Source of the DNA: Daejeonella sp. | Lineage (GTDB): Bacteria; Bacteroidota; Bacteroidia; Sphingobacteriales; Sphingobacteriaceae | DNA length: 53,687 bases | Assembly (NCBI RefSeq): GCF_030695525.1 | Contig: NZ_JAUYSS010000022.1 | Span: forward strand, 1-53,687 | Direction: 5' to 3' | Part shown: piece after piece, positions 35,852 to 44,552 of the stretch | How positions within the stretch are numbered: the stretch's first letter is position 1 | Layout: every line of letters starts with the position of its first letter | Notes under the pieces: model-generated | What the model saw: the letters and a program-made list of their open reading frames with translations, nothing else | Told to the model about the DNA's origin: nothing | The model's database searches: none | Made by a program: the position numbers and the translations under genes

Positions 35852-37135
35852 ATGAAGCGAGTTGTTTCCCATCTTACATTTCAGGTGCTTGTGGCAATCG
35901 TTATCGGCGTTCTCGTCGGTATGAATTTTCCAGCTTTTGCACCCACTGCCAAACTTATCAGTCAGACTTTCATCAATATGATCAGCATGCTGATCGCTCC
36001 GATCATATTTTTTACCATTGTACTTGGTATTGCCCAAATGGGGGATATGAAAAAAGTGGGAAGGGTAGGAGGCAAAGCACTACTCTATTTCGAACTGATT
36101 ACTACTCTGGCAATCATCATAGGATTGCTGGTAGCTAATATATTTCAGCCTGGAAAAGGTGTTGATGTAAGTGCAACAAACGCTGATCCATCAAAGATTC
36201 AAACTTATCAGGATTCTGCTTCCGAAATGAACTGGCTGGAGTTCATCGCGCATATCGTTCCCAAAAATATTTTTGAGTCATTTGCCAAAGGCGATATTCT
36301 TCAGATTTTGTTCTTTGCTGTGCTTTTTGGTTTTGCCCTGAGCCGTATGGGATCAACAGGCAGCTCCCTGATTGTCACATTCGAAAAATTGTCGCAGGTG
36401 ATATTCAATATCATGAAAATGATTATGAAGCTGGCTCCGTTTGGGGCGTTTGGGGGTATGGCATTTACTATCGGAACTTACGGATTATCAACACTTTATC
36501 CGCTTGGAAAGCTGATGATCGCTGTTTATATGACCATGGCACTGTTTATATTTGTGGTACTGAACCTGATCTGCTATCTGTACAAATTCAGTTTATGGCA
36601 GTTATTAAAATTTATCAGGCAGGAGATCGTAATTGTTGTGGGTACCTCATCTTCCGAGTCGGTGCTTCCAAGTATGATTGTGAAACTTGAAAAATTTGGC
36701 TGTTCAAAATCTGTTGTCGGACTTGTTGTTCCTACAGGCTATTCATTTAATCTGGATGGGACATCAATATATCTTTCGATGTCAGTTATCTTTTTATCAC
36801 AGGTTTTTAATATTGACCTGAGTCTTGGCCAGCAGATAACCATAATTGGAGTTTTGATGGTCACTTCAAAAGGAGCAGCAGGCGTAACAGGAAGCGGGTT
36901 TATTGTATTGGCATCCACCCTTACAGCTTTAAAAGTAGTACCTATTGAGAGTATTGCCATTTTATTGGGAGTTGATCGCTTTATGTCTGAGGCCAGGGCT
37001 ATCACCAATCTGATCGGAAATGGAGTTGCCTCAGTAGTGATTGCCAAAAGTGAAAATGAATTTGATCAGGAGGCTTATAAAAGAGCCATTAATCCCAAAA
37101 CTGCCGATGATGTGATCAAGTCTTCTTATGAATAA
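35852..37135 (+). CDS. Dicarboxylate/amino acid:cation symporter (GltP/DctA family)
   Basis: This 427-residue inner-membrane carrier imports C4-dicarboxylates or acidic amino acids with sodium or protons. Family hallmarks are the serine-rich reentrant loop GTSSSESVLPSMI, the helix-7 stretch PTGYSFNLDGTSIY and the second loop TSKGAAGVTGSGFIVLAST. Eight transmembrane helices and two hairpins are expected for the family. The motif does not decide between glutamate and dicarboxylate. It follows the ABC exporter by 63 bases, with its own likely promoter element. Confidence 0.94.
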   Translation: MKRVVSHLTFQVLVAIVIGVLVGMNFPAFAPTAKLISQTFINMISMLIAPIIFFTIVLGIAQMGDMKKVGRVGGKALLYFELITTLAIIIGLLVANIFQPGKGVDVSATNADPSKIQTYQDSASEMNWLEFIAHIVPKNIFESFAKGDILQILFFAVLFGFALSRMGSTGSSLIVTFEKLSQVIFNIMKMIMKLAPFGAFGGMAFTIGTYGLSTLYPLGKLMIAVYMTMALFIFVVLNLICYLYKFSLWQLLKFIRQEIVIVVGTSSSESVLPSMIVKLEKFGCSKSVVGLVVPTGYSFNLDGTSIYLSMSVIFLSQVFNIDLSLGQQITIIGVLMVTSKGAAGVTGSGFIVLASTLTALKVVPIESIAILLGVDRFMSEARAITNLIGNGVASVVIAKSENEFDQEAYKRAINPKTADDVIKSSYE

Positions 37136-37667
37136 ATAACCATTGTTGTCCGGTTAAAATTAAACTTCTAGCTAAATGCCGTTAGCTACACTCGTAAAAT
37201 TGGAATATATTCTCGTTTTTAAAAGCATGCCTCCTGTCTTATCAAAATTATAGAATCGGTAAAATGAGGTTTCAGCTTTCGCTCAATTTCATTATTTAAG
37301 GTGCAGAAGGTTCTGGCCTTCGCCAGAATGACAATGGATTTTTTTTAGTATTGAGGAGATCCTGAATTCGTCAGGATCGTAGTACTCCAAAAATCACCTT
37401 TAATGATAACACTCAGATTCCGGCGAAGGCCGGACTCTCCCTTTTCCCCCCTTCAGATTGTCATTCCAGCGAAAGCTGGAACCTCTTAAATTCATGAAAT
37501 ACTATTTCAAGCTTTTCCAAAACACTCGTGATAAAAAACAATAAAATCCTGTTAAAATTTGCATTGTAAAAATATTAGATGAATTTCAAACATGCTCTAA
37601 ATCTTTTTCCTTTACTTTTTGACATTCTGAGCGATTCTCTTAGCTTTGCTGTACAAAAAAATATTCA
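37136..37667. repeat. Non-coding stretch with four short hairpin repeats
   Basis: No gene is seen. Hairpins with tight stems occur in a row: TTCTGGCCTTCGCCAGAA (37311-37328), ATCCTGAATTCGTCAGGAT (37359-37377), TCCGGCGAAGGCCGGA (37419-37434) and TTCCAGCGAAAGCTGGAA (37464-37481). Two have flanking GTCATTC or GAATGAC-type sequence, marking them as copies, in both orientations, of one extragenic palindromic family. The last 50 bases contain the sucD promoter. Confidence 0.75.
37618..37648 (+). promoter_or_regulatory. Bacteroidota promoter of sucD
   Basis: TTTG (37618-37621), a 19-base spacer and TAGCTTTG (37641-37648) match the TTTG-N19..21-TAnnTTTG consensus. The -7 box ends 19 bases before the ATG. 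Confidence 0.75.
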
Positions 37668-38546
37668 ATGAGTGTACTGGTTAATAAAGATTCAAAAGTA
37701 ATAGTTCAGGGCTTTACAGGTAATGAGGGAACATATCATGCTTCCCAGATGATAGAGTATGGAACACAGGTTGTAGGTGGTGTAACTCCGGGAAAAGGAG
37801 GACAAAGTCATTTAGATCGCCCGGTTTTCAATACTGTTAAGGATGCCGTTGATAAAACAGGCGCCGATGTGTCAATTATTTTTGTGCCACCGGCTTTTGC
37901 TGCTGATGCAATCATGGAAGCTGCTGAGGCAGGTATAAAAGTTATTGTATGTATCACTGAAGGTATCCCTACAAAGGATATGATTATGGTGAAAGAATAT
38001 ATTTCAGATAGGGATTGCCGATTGATCGGTCCGAATTGCCCGGGTATCATCACTGCTGATGAAGCTAAGATTGGTATCATGCCAGGCTTCATCTTCAAAA
38101 AAGGTGGTGTAGGTATCGTTTCTAAATCAGGAACCTTAACCTATGAAGCTGTTGATCAGGTTGTTAAAGCCGGATTAGGAATCACTACCGCTATTGGTAT
38201 CGGTGGAGATCCGATCATTGGTACACCAACCAGGGAAGCAGTAATGCTGTTAATGAATGATCCCGAGACTAAAGGTATTGTGATGATCGGTGAAATTGGT
38301 GGTGGAATGGAAGCTGAAGCGGCTTACTGGATCAAAGAAAATGGCACCAAACCGGTTGTAGGCTTTATCGCCGGACAAACAGCTCCTCCGGGACGCCGTA
38401 TGGGTCATGCCGGAGCAATTGTAGGCGGTGCCGATGATACTGCAGCTGCAAAAATGAAGATCATGAGAGAATGTGGGATCCGCGTTGTTGAATCTCCCGC
38501 AGAGATCGGTGCAGCAATGGCTGAGGAATTGGCGAAATTGGGATAG
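37668..38546 (+). CDS. sucD: Succinyl-CoA ligase (ADP-forming) subunit alpha
   Basis: This 292-residue alpha subunit makes or uses succinyl-CoA in the citric acid cycle, coupled to nucleotide phosphorylation. It has the CoA-binding N-terminal domain ([28 protein letters not shown]) and the ligase domain, with the active-site phosphohistidine at H247 in GHAGAIVGG. Length and start (ATG, 19 bases after a strong promoter) are normal. The beta subunit gene sucC is not adjacent, as is common in Bacteroidota. A stem-loop terminator follows. Confidence 0.97.
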   Translation: MSVLVNKDSKVIVQGFTGNEGTYHASQMIEYGTQVVGGVTPGKGGQSHLDRPVFNTVKDAVDKTGADVSIIFVPPAFAADAIMEAAEAGIKVIVCITEGIPTKDMIMVKEYISDRDCRLIGPNCPGIITADEAKIGIMPGFIFKKGGVGIVSKSGTLTYEAVDQVVKAGLGITTAIGIGGDPIIGTPTREAVMLLMNDPETKGIVMIGEIGGGMEAEAAYWIKENGTKPVVGFIAGQTAPPGRRMGHAGAIVGGADDTAAAKMKIMRECGIRVVESPAEIGAAMAEELAKLG

Positions 38547-38553
38547 GTAAGAG

Positions 38554-38581
38554 CCAGGAATCAAGAACCAGGAACCAAGAC
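38554..38581. repeat. Tandem heptamer repeat after sucD
   Basis: Four 7-base units, CCAGGAA TCAAGAA CCAGGAA CCAAGAC, lie head to tail just after the sucD stop. A different set of tandem heptamers lies at 46135-46162. Confidence 0.6.
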
Positions 38582-38605
38582 TCTGTTCTACTATGTAAAA
38601 TATAT

Positions 38606-38628
38606 ACCGGCTGAGAGGCCGGTTTTTT
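38606..38628 (+). terminator. Rho-independent terminator of sucD
   Basis: ACCGGC pairs with GCCGGT around TGAGAG and is followed by a run of seven T. It lies about 60 bases after the sucD stop. Confidence 0.85.
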
Positions 38629-38834
38629 TATGCCTTTTAGATAATGTTTGTCTTTTTCTGGCGCAATTTAAATTGAACCTTTGGTGTATAATTATTAATT
38701 TGGATTAGGGAATTGGGATTAGAATGGGGGTATTTAGTAAAGCGATTAAACTACCTAAACCCATCCTTATTGGATGACTTGTAGTGGTTTTGTAGCGGGC
38801 TAAATAAGTTAGCGGCAATTAAGAAAGAAAAAAG

Positions 38835-39632
38835 GTGAGTATACAACCCGATTGGTATCATTTTCAAGAAACGATTTGCAACCATTTCAATTCAATAGGT
38901 GCAAGGGCTCAAACTAACGTGACAGTTCAAGGCACAAGAACTTCTCATGACATTGATATTTTTGTAAAAACCAAATTTCTAGGACAAGACATTACTTGGG
39001 TTGTTGAAGCGAAAAAATGGAATCATAGAGTCAATAAACTTCATGTTTTAGCACTTCGAACAATAGTGTCGGATATAGGAGCAGATAAAGGTTTCATAAT
39101 ATCTGAAAAAGGGTTTCAATTGGGTGCAGTTGAAGCAGCAAGTGACTCCAACATATTATTGACAACTCTAAGCGACTTGAAAAGTCAAACTAAGCATTAT
39201 ATCCAAGATGAAATATTAAAAACGTATCAAAAGCGACTAATTCTATTAGAAAATAGGTATTGGTCACACTCCAAGAAAATCAGAAAACAATATGGCCTAA
39301 GGGGAGAGATTTGGGATTTTCCAGTCAATTTTTCCGGACACAATTTGCTCCAAACGGCTCATTGGGCAATAAATTCAGCTGTGAAGAATGATTATCCGAT
39401 TGACTTGGAAACATATATGATTGAAAAGCAAGGTGAGCATACTGCTAATAACTTTCAGGAATTAACGAACTGGCTAAATCTCAACCTAAATTACATGGAC
39501 GAAAAAATTCTTACTGCTGAAATGCAAATGATTAAAGATAAGAATTTTAACCCAGATTTATATCCCAGAGAAGATAATGAGTTGCCTATAAAAAACATGT
39601 TTACACATTTCGAAAAACCAAATGATGAATAA
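38835..39632 (+). CDS. Mrr-like restriction endonuclease-fold protein
   Basis: This 265-residue protein has an N-terminal PD-(D/E)xK nuclease domain (about 5-125) resembling Mrr-type restriction enzymes. The active-site pattern is HDIDIF (D39 or D41) followed by WVVEAKKW (E58, K60). The following block ADKGFIISEKGFQLGAVEAA matches the Mrr layout. The C-terminal 140 residues are not recognised. It starts with GTG (no suitable ATG nearby). It sits alone, without a methylase, and is followed directly by an attC-like element (39640-39771), suggesting that it arrived as a mobile cassette. A defence role against modified or foreign DNA is plausible but inferred. Confidence 0.82.
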   Translation: MSIQPDWYHFQETICNHFNSIGARAQTNVTVQGTRTSHDIDIFVKTKFLGQDITWVVEAKKWNHRVNKLHVLALRTIVSDIGADKGFIISEKGFQLGAVEAASDSNILLTTLSDLKSQTKHYIQDEILKTYQKRLILLENRYWSHSKKIRKQYGLRGEIWDFPVNFSGHNLLQTAHWAINSAVKNDYPIDLETYMIEKQGEHTANNFQELTNWLNLNLNYMDEKILTAEMQMIKDKNFNPDLYPREDNELPIKNMFTHFEKPNDE

Positions 39633-39639
39633 TAAAAGC

Positions 39640-39771
39640 CGAAAACAGCACCTACCCAAAAGTGGCGGTTCAGTGGTTAAATCAAGCTTTGTGCTTCTAT
39701 CAAAGTTTGTGCATGGTTGACAGTGAAGTGCTTCGAAATCGCCACCTTCGGGTAGCCGCAAACCGTTGCAG
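39640..39771 (+). other. attC-like recombination site A
   Basis: The element has complementary ends: AACAGCACCTACCCAAAA (39644-39661) near the left and CTTCGGGTAGCCGCAAACCG before GTTGCAG (39765-39771) at the right. CTACCC/GGGTAG and GTGGCG/CGCCAC form the stem, with a variable AT-rich centre. Site B (41989-42113) has the same ends but a different centre, as attC sites of integron cassettes do. It begins within 15 bases after the nuclease gene's stop codon. The final core GTTGCAG fits GTTRRRY poorly. Confidence 0.55.
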
Positions 39772-39877
39772 CTAGTGTACCCTCTCCTCCCACCCGCGAG
39801 ACCTAGCGCACACGAGCGGACAACACACCTAAGTCTTTTTTTAACACTGAAAAGTATCCTATATTCAAAATTTTAAT

Positions 39878-39907
39878 CAAATAAGGTTTTTTTAATAACC
39901 TTATTTG
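39878..39907. promoter_or_regulatory. Perfect 11-bp inverted repeat just upstream of the ATPase gene
   Basis: CAAATAAGGTT (39878-39888) and AACCTTATTTG (39897-39907) flank an 8-base loop and end 17 bases before the ATG. It overlaps the place where a promoter would lie (TATATTTA follows) and could be an operator, or a terminator for the preceding cassette. Confidence 0.5.
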
Positions 39908-39924
39908 CTATATTTATTCCTGTT

Positions 39925-41352
39925 ATGGCATTAAATCCTTTTTCAGAAGAACAAATTATAGCAAGGCTTCAATTTGAAAATCCCTGGTGGGCGACAGGTA
40001 GCTTGGATGGTTATTATCAATCGTTTAATCCCAGACTATATTTCAATCTGTTTTATCCATTGGTAAAAAGCACTACAGTACATAGAGCAGCTGTTTTAAT
40101 GGGGCCAAGGCGTGTAGGAAAGACAGTAATGCTTTATCATACTATTCAACAATTAATTTCTGAAGGCGTCTCGCCACAAAAAATTTTGTATGCTTCAATT
40201 GAAACCCCTATATATAATAACATTCCATTAGACGAATTATTCACAATGGCCAAAAAAGCAACCGGAGACATGAGCTCAAATGGTTGGTACATCTTTTTTG
40301 ACGAAATACAGTATCTAAAAGATTGGGAAGTCCACTTAAAAACATTAGTTGATGTTTATCATAACACAAAATTTATTGCCAGCGGTTCTGCTGCTGCTGC
40401 TTTAAAACTAAAAAGTAATGAAAGTGGGGCTGGTCGATTTACAGATTTTATGCTTCCGCCATTGACTTTTCATGAGTTTATTCACCTTAAAAATTTAGGA
40501 GTATTGATTAAGCCTGATACTATTAATTGGAAAGGAAATATTTCACTGTTTTCATCCACAACTAACATAACAGAATTAAACAAACACTTTATTAATTATG
40601 TAAACTTTGGCGGTTACCCGGAAGTCATATTTAACCAGGAAATACAAAGTAATCCGAGTAGATTTATGAGGGCTGATATAATTGACAAGGTATTACTTAG
40701 AGATTTGCCTGGATTATATGGAATTCAAGATGTTCAGGAGCTAAATTCCCTGTTTACTACAATAGCATGGAATAGTGGTCAGGAATGTAGCATAGATGAA
40801 CTAAGCAAGAGTAGTGGCGTTAAAAAAACGACTCTAAGACAATATTTAGCTTATTTAGAAGCTGCATTTTTAGTTCATATTGTAAAACGAGTTGATCAAA
40901 AGGCTGGACGATTTCAACGAGAAAACTTCTTTAAAATCTTTTTAACTAATCCCAGTTTGCGAAGTGCACTGTTTGCTCCATTATCAGCGGAATCAGACGG
41001 AATGGGAGCTATTGTTGAGACAGCGATATTTAGTCAATGGATGCAACGAACCTCTTTTATACCATATTATGCAAGATGGAAAAATGGTGAAGTTGATCTG
41101 GTTAATATAAGTAGAAAAACTAACAGACCTGATTGGGCGGTAGAAATAAAATGGAGTAACAGGTACTTTGAAGCTCCAAATGAATTGAAAAGCCTTGCAT
41201 CGTTTTGTGAAGAGAATAAACTTAAACAAGCACTTGTGACATCAATTGACAAATCAGGGATAAAGGAATATAATAATATTCAAATTCAATACCTACCAGC
41301 AGCAGTTTACGCTTACAATGTTGGAAAAAATACGCTAGAAAGCCAAAAATGA
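39925..41352 (+). CDS. AAA-type ATPase with DUF4143-like C-terminal domain
   Basis: This 475-residue ATPase belongs to the group often annotated as ATP-binding protein/DUF4143. The Walker A motif is MGPRRVGKT (K66) and Walker B is WYIFFDEIQYL (D126, E127). The middle part has SGSAAAALK, a sensor-like stretch, and LPPLTFHEFIHLK. The C-terminal half contains a winged-helix-like segment (SIDELSKSSGVKKTTLRQYLAYLEAAFLV) and a nuclease-like block with EVDLVN and WAVEIKWSN. The function of this family is poorly known. It follows the attC-like site A with an intervening inverted repeat and precedes a UPF0158 gene, as expected for an acquired cassette region. Confidence 0.88.
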   Translation: MALNPFSEEQIIARLQFENPWWATGSLDGYYQSFNPRLYFNLFYPLVKSTTVHRAAVLMGPRRVGKTVMLYHTIQQLISEGVSPQKILYASIETPIYNNIPLDELFTMAKKATGDMSSNGWYIFFDEIQYLKDWEVHLKTLVDVYHNTKFIASGSAAAALKLKSNESGAGRFTDFMLPPLTFHEFIHLKNLGVLIKPDTINWKGNISLFSSTTNITELNKHFINYVNFGGYPEVIFNQEIQSNPSRFMRADIIDKVLLRDLPGLYGIQDVQELNSLFTTIAWNSGQECSIDELSKSSGVKKTTLRQYLAYLEAAFLVHIVKRVDQKAGRFQRENFFKIFLTNPSLRSALFAPLSAESDGMGAIVETAIFSQWMQRTSFIPYYARWKNGEVDLVNISRKTNRPDWAVEIKWSNRYFEAPNELKSLASFCEENKLKQALVTSIDKSGIKEYNNIQIQYLPAAVYAYNVGKNTLESQK

Positions 41353-41538
41353 TAATAATCCAATAGACAAGGAGCAAAAACACCAGCTATCTGCGGCTTC
41401 AAGATATAGCGGTCACAACTATTTGAAACTAACTGCTTTCTAACTAATTATATTTCCGGAGTTAGACCTGAACCTGAAATAAGAAATCAACTTGACCTGA
41501 ACCAAAAAACCACTAAATTTGATAGGTAACATATAAAA

Positions 41539-41973
41539 ATGAACAACACGATAACAGGCAACATTAAAGAAATTGCAGAGCGACTTGACTGTGGTTTTCG
41601 TGCTTTTATTCACATTAAAACAAGACAAATAATTTTCGTTCCAGACGACAACAACTTTTCAGACATTGACACAGAAGCGTGGGCTGAAGAATTTGAACAA
41701 TTAGAAAACAACTTTACGGACTACTACGAAATAGACAAATGGACTTCGAGCGAAGCATTTGAAATCATGAGTGAATTTACTGACCAGTTAACAGACAATA
41801 ACCTGCAAAGCCGACTCTTAGACGCATTAAGCAAGAAAAAGCCATTTAGAGAATTTAAGTTCGTAATTGACAACTCAGGCAACTTTAGACAACTGTGGTT
41901 TGACTTCAAAAATAAGTGGCAACAGGACTTTGTATCAAGACAGTTAAACCGAATAAAATCAATTGACGAATGA
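41539..41973 (+). CDS. UPF0158 family protein
   Basis: This 144-residue protein of unknown function is placed in UPF0158 by the run SSEAFEIMSEFTDQL, LQSRLLDALSKKKPFREFK and LRQLW-type segment near the C-terminus (FRQLWFDFKNKWQQDF). It is acidic in the first half and predicted soluble. Small accessory proteins of this kind are typical cargo of gene cassettes. It ends 15 bases before the attC-like site B. The 186 bases upstream hold short inverted repeats (for example TCTAACT/AGTTAGA at 41439-41466) but no clear third copy of the site. Confidence 0.8.
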   Translation: MNNTITGNIKEIAERLDCGFRAFIHIKTRQIIFVPDDNNFSDIDTEAWAEEFEQLENNFTDYYEIDKWTSSEAFEIMSEFTDQLTDNNLQSRLLDALSKKKPFREFKFVIDNSGNFRQLWFDFKNKWQQDFVSRQLNRIKSIDE

Positions 41974-41988
41974 AAAGAACGGCAGCAT

Positions 41989-42113
41989 CTAACAGCACCT
42001 ACCCAAAAAGGCCGGCATTGTTGTTGCAAAGACAATTGAAAACAGAAAGTTTTGTCCTCCGAATGAACATTCATACTGAAAGTCCCACCCTTCGGGTAGC
42101 CGCAAAACGTTAG
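41989..42113 (+). other. attC-like recombination site B
   Basis: The outer ends CTAAC (41989-41993) and GTTAG (42109-42113) are complementary. Inside, ACCTACCCAAAA and CTTCGGGTAGCCGCAAAACG repeat the ends of site A, with a different variable centre. The 125-base length is within the attC range. It immediately follows the UPF0158 gene, in the same orientation as site A. Confidence 0.58.
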
Positions 42114-42131
42114 CTTCACTAAAAACCCAAA

Positions 42132-43829
42132 ATGAATATCCTCAATTTCCACTCAGAAGTAATCAAAAACATCGAAAAAGGAGAGTTGAGTTCGCTTTCA
42201 TCCTTACAACTCGATAAACCGGATTTCTTCAATTGGGTAGAAGACATTTTCTATCCGATGAATGTTTTAGAGCATGGAAATTCTGATGCCTTGATATGGA
42301 AATATAAAAACTCAAATGAAGTTTTTTCATTTGAAGCTATCTATCAATTATCAAATCAATTAGTTAATTATATCAGAAAACAAGGTGGACAACAGGGTAA
42401 CATAATTTACTCGGTTTTGCCATTGATCCCTGAAAATTGGATCAGTTTATTAGCAACAATTAAAGGTGGATTTATCATCATGCCAACCGCCACAAATCTG
42501 ACAGTTCACGATCTGTTGTATCGGTTTAATACCCTTTTACCTCAAATTATTATCGCGCACATTGGCCATGCAGACCTGATTGATGAAGCCGAAAAAAAGC
42601 TTGGAGCAAAAATAGGACTCAAGATCATTGTGGGAGGTCAAAAAGAGGATTGGAATAGTTTTGAAGATATTCATGAGGAAGAAACAGATGCCAGTCCGGT
42701 AAGAACTAAATCTGATGATCCTTTTTTGTATTTCTTTACCTCCGGAACAACGGGTTTACCAAAAATTGTTGTTCATACACATTTTACTTATCCTTTTGGA
42801 CATTTAACTACTTCTTCCTGGCTGGGATGTAAAAGAGGGGACATCCATTATAATATTTCTTCACCAGGCTGGGCAAAATTTGCATGGTCCAGCTTTTTTG
42901 CTCCCTGGAATTGCGGTACAACGATATTTGCCAATCAAACAGACAGTTTCATTGCTAAAGAACAATTAAAGGCAATGGAAGAATTTAAGATTACAACTTT
43001 TTGCGGATCGCCTACAGTAATACGAATGTTGATTCAGGAAGATATCAGTAAATATAATTTAAGCCTAAGGTCTTGCTGTGCCGCCGGCGAGCCATTGAAC
43101 CCCGATGTGATCGATAAATGGGAAAAAGCTACGGGCGTTGCCATTCGTGATGGTTATGGACAAACGGAGACCACTGCCATGATTTGCAATTTGCCGGGAA
43201 AGGACCTGAAACCCGGTTCAATGGGCAAGCCTACTTTTCTATATGATATCGGAATTTTTGATGATGAGGGTAATGAAGTCCCACCCCTGGAGGAGGGTGT
43301 AATTTGTGTGCGCTTAAACACCATGAAAAATAATGGACTGTTCATAGAATACCTGAATGATCAGGAAAGAACTTCATTGGTATTCAGGCATAATTTGTAC
43401 TACACTGGCGATAAAGCATATAAAGATGAAGAGGGCTATGTTTGGTTTGTGGGTAGAAATGATGATATAATCAAAGCATCCGGATATAGAATTGGCCCTT
43501 TTGAAGTAGAAAGCGCCCTGATAGAACATGAAGATATTGTAGAGGCAGCTATAATAGCAAGTCCTCACCCAATAAGAGGGTATGTGGTCAAGGCATTCAT
43601 TATGCTGAGAGAAGGAGTCAGTCCAGGTAGGAGCCTGGCAGATCACATATTTTCATTTGCTGAAAAACGATTAGCAAATTATAAGGTGCCAAGAATAATA
43701 GAATTTCCTGATTCCTTGCCGAAAACCATTAGTGGTAAAATCAGAAGGATAGAACTGAGGGTGAACGAAGCAAAGCATCGTCTGAATCCAACGATTAAGG
43801 AACATGAGCATTTCCACAAAAAATATTAG
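42132..43829 (+). CDS. AMP-binding acyl-CoA synthetase (medium-chain/acetate-like)
   Basis: This 565-residue member of the adenylate-forming family activates a carboxylic acid with ATP and joins it to CoA. Motifs in order are FFTSGTTGLPKIVVH (P-loop-like), the GYGQTETT motif, YYTGDKAYKDEEGYVWFVGRNDDIIKASGYRIGP (hinge and aspartate/arginine) and PKTISGKIRR with the catalytic lysine. The order resembles medium-chain acyl-CoA or benzoate-type ligases. It begins 18 bases after the GTTAG end of attC-like site B, so either it is the first host gene after the cassette region or it is another cassette. Its sequence style resembles the host genes more than the cassettes. Confidence 0.93.
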   Translation: MNILNFHSEVIKNIEKGELSSLSSLQLDKPDFFNWVEDIFYPMNVLEHGNSDALIWKYKNSNEVFSFEAIYQLSNQLVNYIRKQGGQQGNIIYSVLPLIPENWISLLATIKGGFIIMPTATNLTVHDLLYRFNTLLPQIIIAHIGHADLIDEAEKKLGAKIGLKIIVGGQKEDWNSFEDIHEEETDASPVRTKSDDPFLYFFTSGTTGLPKIVVHTHFTYPFGHLTTSSWLGCKRGDIHYNISSPGWAKFAWSSFFAPWNCGTTIFANQTDSFIAKEQLKAMEEFKITTFCGSPTVIRMLIQEDISKYNLSLRSCCAAGEPLNPDVIDKWEKATGVAIRDGYGQTETTAMICNLPGKDLKPGSMGKPTFLYDIGIFDDEGNEVPPLEEGVICVRLNTMKNNGLFIEYLNDQERTSLVFRHNLYYTGDKAYKDEEGYVWFVGRNDDIIKASGYRIGPFEVESALIEHEDIVEAAIIASPHPIRGYVVKAFIMLREGVSPGRSLADHIFSFAEKRLANYKVPRIIEFPDSLPKTISGKIRRIELRVNEAKHRLNPTIKEHEHFHKKY

Positions 43830-44102
43830 CACTTGCATGTGTAATATCGCGCCTGACCGCTTGTTTGAGGGCTTTATTTTCTACTCAATACAATTCAGCC
43901 AGATATCTGTCCAGTCCCGGATCAAATAGATTTTATTCATAACTACTTCATCAGGCATGAATATTGTGTAGTACATTTTCTACAGATGGGAACCAAAGAA
44001 TATTTAAAAAGCTGTGTTTTATTGCCAATTTTGAGTGGGGATAAGCAACTGAGTTTGCTCATTCGGCTCAAAATGGCGACCTTTGCAGTAATTAACCAAT
44101 AA
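43830..44102. other. Intergenic region before the RlpA-like gene
   Basis: No gene is recognised in these 273 bases. Near the 3' end TTTG (44053-44056), a 21-base spacer and GACCTTTG (44078-44085) form a probable promoter for the RlpA-like gene. Confidence 0.5.
44053..44085 (+). promoter_or_regulatory. Probable promoter of the RlpA-like gene
   Basis: TTTG at 44053-44056 and GACCTTTG at 44078-44085 are 21 bases apart; only the first T of the -7 consensus is missing. The -7 box ends 17 bases before the TTG start. Confidence 0.5.
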
Positions 44103-44552
44103 TTGAAGCAGGTGAAAACACTAATTTTTATACTCTTCAGCTTTATTTTAGTTCCCTCAGTTTTTGCTCAGCAGACAGATATAACGAAGTACAGTATAGA
44201 GAAAGATAGCATTTATGCAGATAGTATTCCCCCTCATAAAGTGCGTAATATCATTGGGCGTGCCACCTATTATGCCAGCAAATTTCACGGCAGGCGGACT
44301 GCAAACGGCGAAATATTCAATAACAGGAAAATGACAGCTGCCCATCTTAAATTACCATTCGGAACCTTTGTGACAGTAACTAATCTGGAAAATGGGCGTT
44401 CAGTAGAAGTTAGGGTAAATGATCGTGGTCCTCATACCAAAACCTTTATCATTGATGTTTCCCAGGCCGCTGCCAAAGAACTTGGGTTTTATGGTAAGGG
44501 CGTCGCAAAAGTTGAGATCTGTTATCAAATACCTAAGAACAAGAGTATTTAG
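44103..44552 (+). CDS. RlpA-like septal ring lytic transglycosylase family protein
   Basis: This 149-residue exported protein has a signal peptide (KTLIFILFSFILVPSVFAQ) and a double-psi beta-barrel of the RlpA type (about 50-145). The motif GRATYYASKFHGRRTANGE with MTAAHLKLPFGT and VRVNDRGPH, including the catalytic aspartate, is complete. RlpA cleaves glycan strands lacking stem peptides at the septum. It lacks the C-terminal SPOR domain of Pseudomonas RlpA. The start is TTG 44103 or GTG 44112; both leave the signal peptide intact. Confidence 0.88.
   Translation: MKQVKTLIFILFSFILVPSVFAQQTDITKYSIEKDSIYADSIPPHKVRNIIGRATYYASKFHGRRTANGEIFNNRKMTAAHLKLPFGTFVTVTNLENGRSVEVRVNDRGPHTKTFIIDVSQAAAKELGFYGKGVAKVEICYQIPKNKSI

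Noticed and set aside
41439..41466. Third attC-like site between the ATPase and UPF0158 genes
   Set aside because: TCTAACT/AGTTAGA forms a short hairpin and the GTTAGAC core fits, but the conserved AGCACCTACCC and GGGTAGCCGC blocks are missing and the element is too short.
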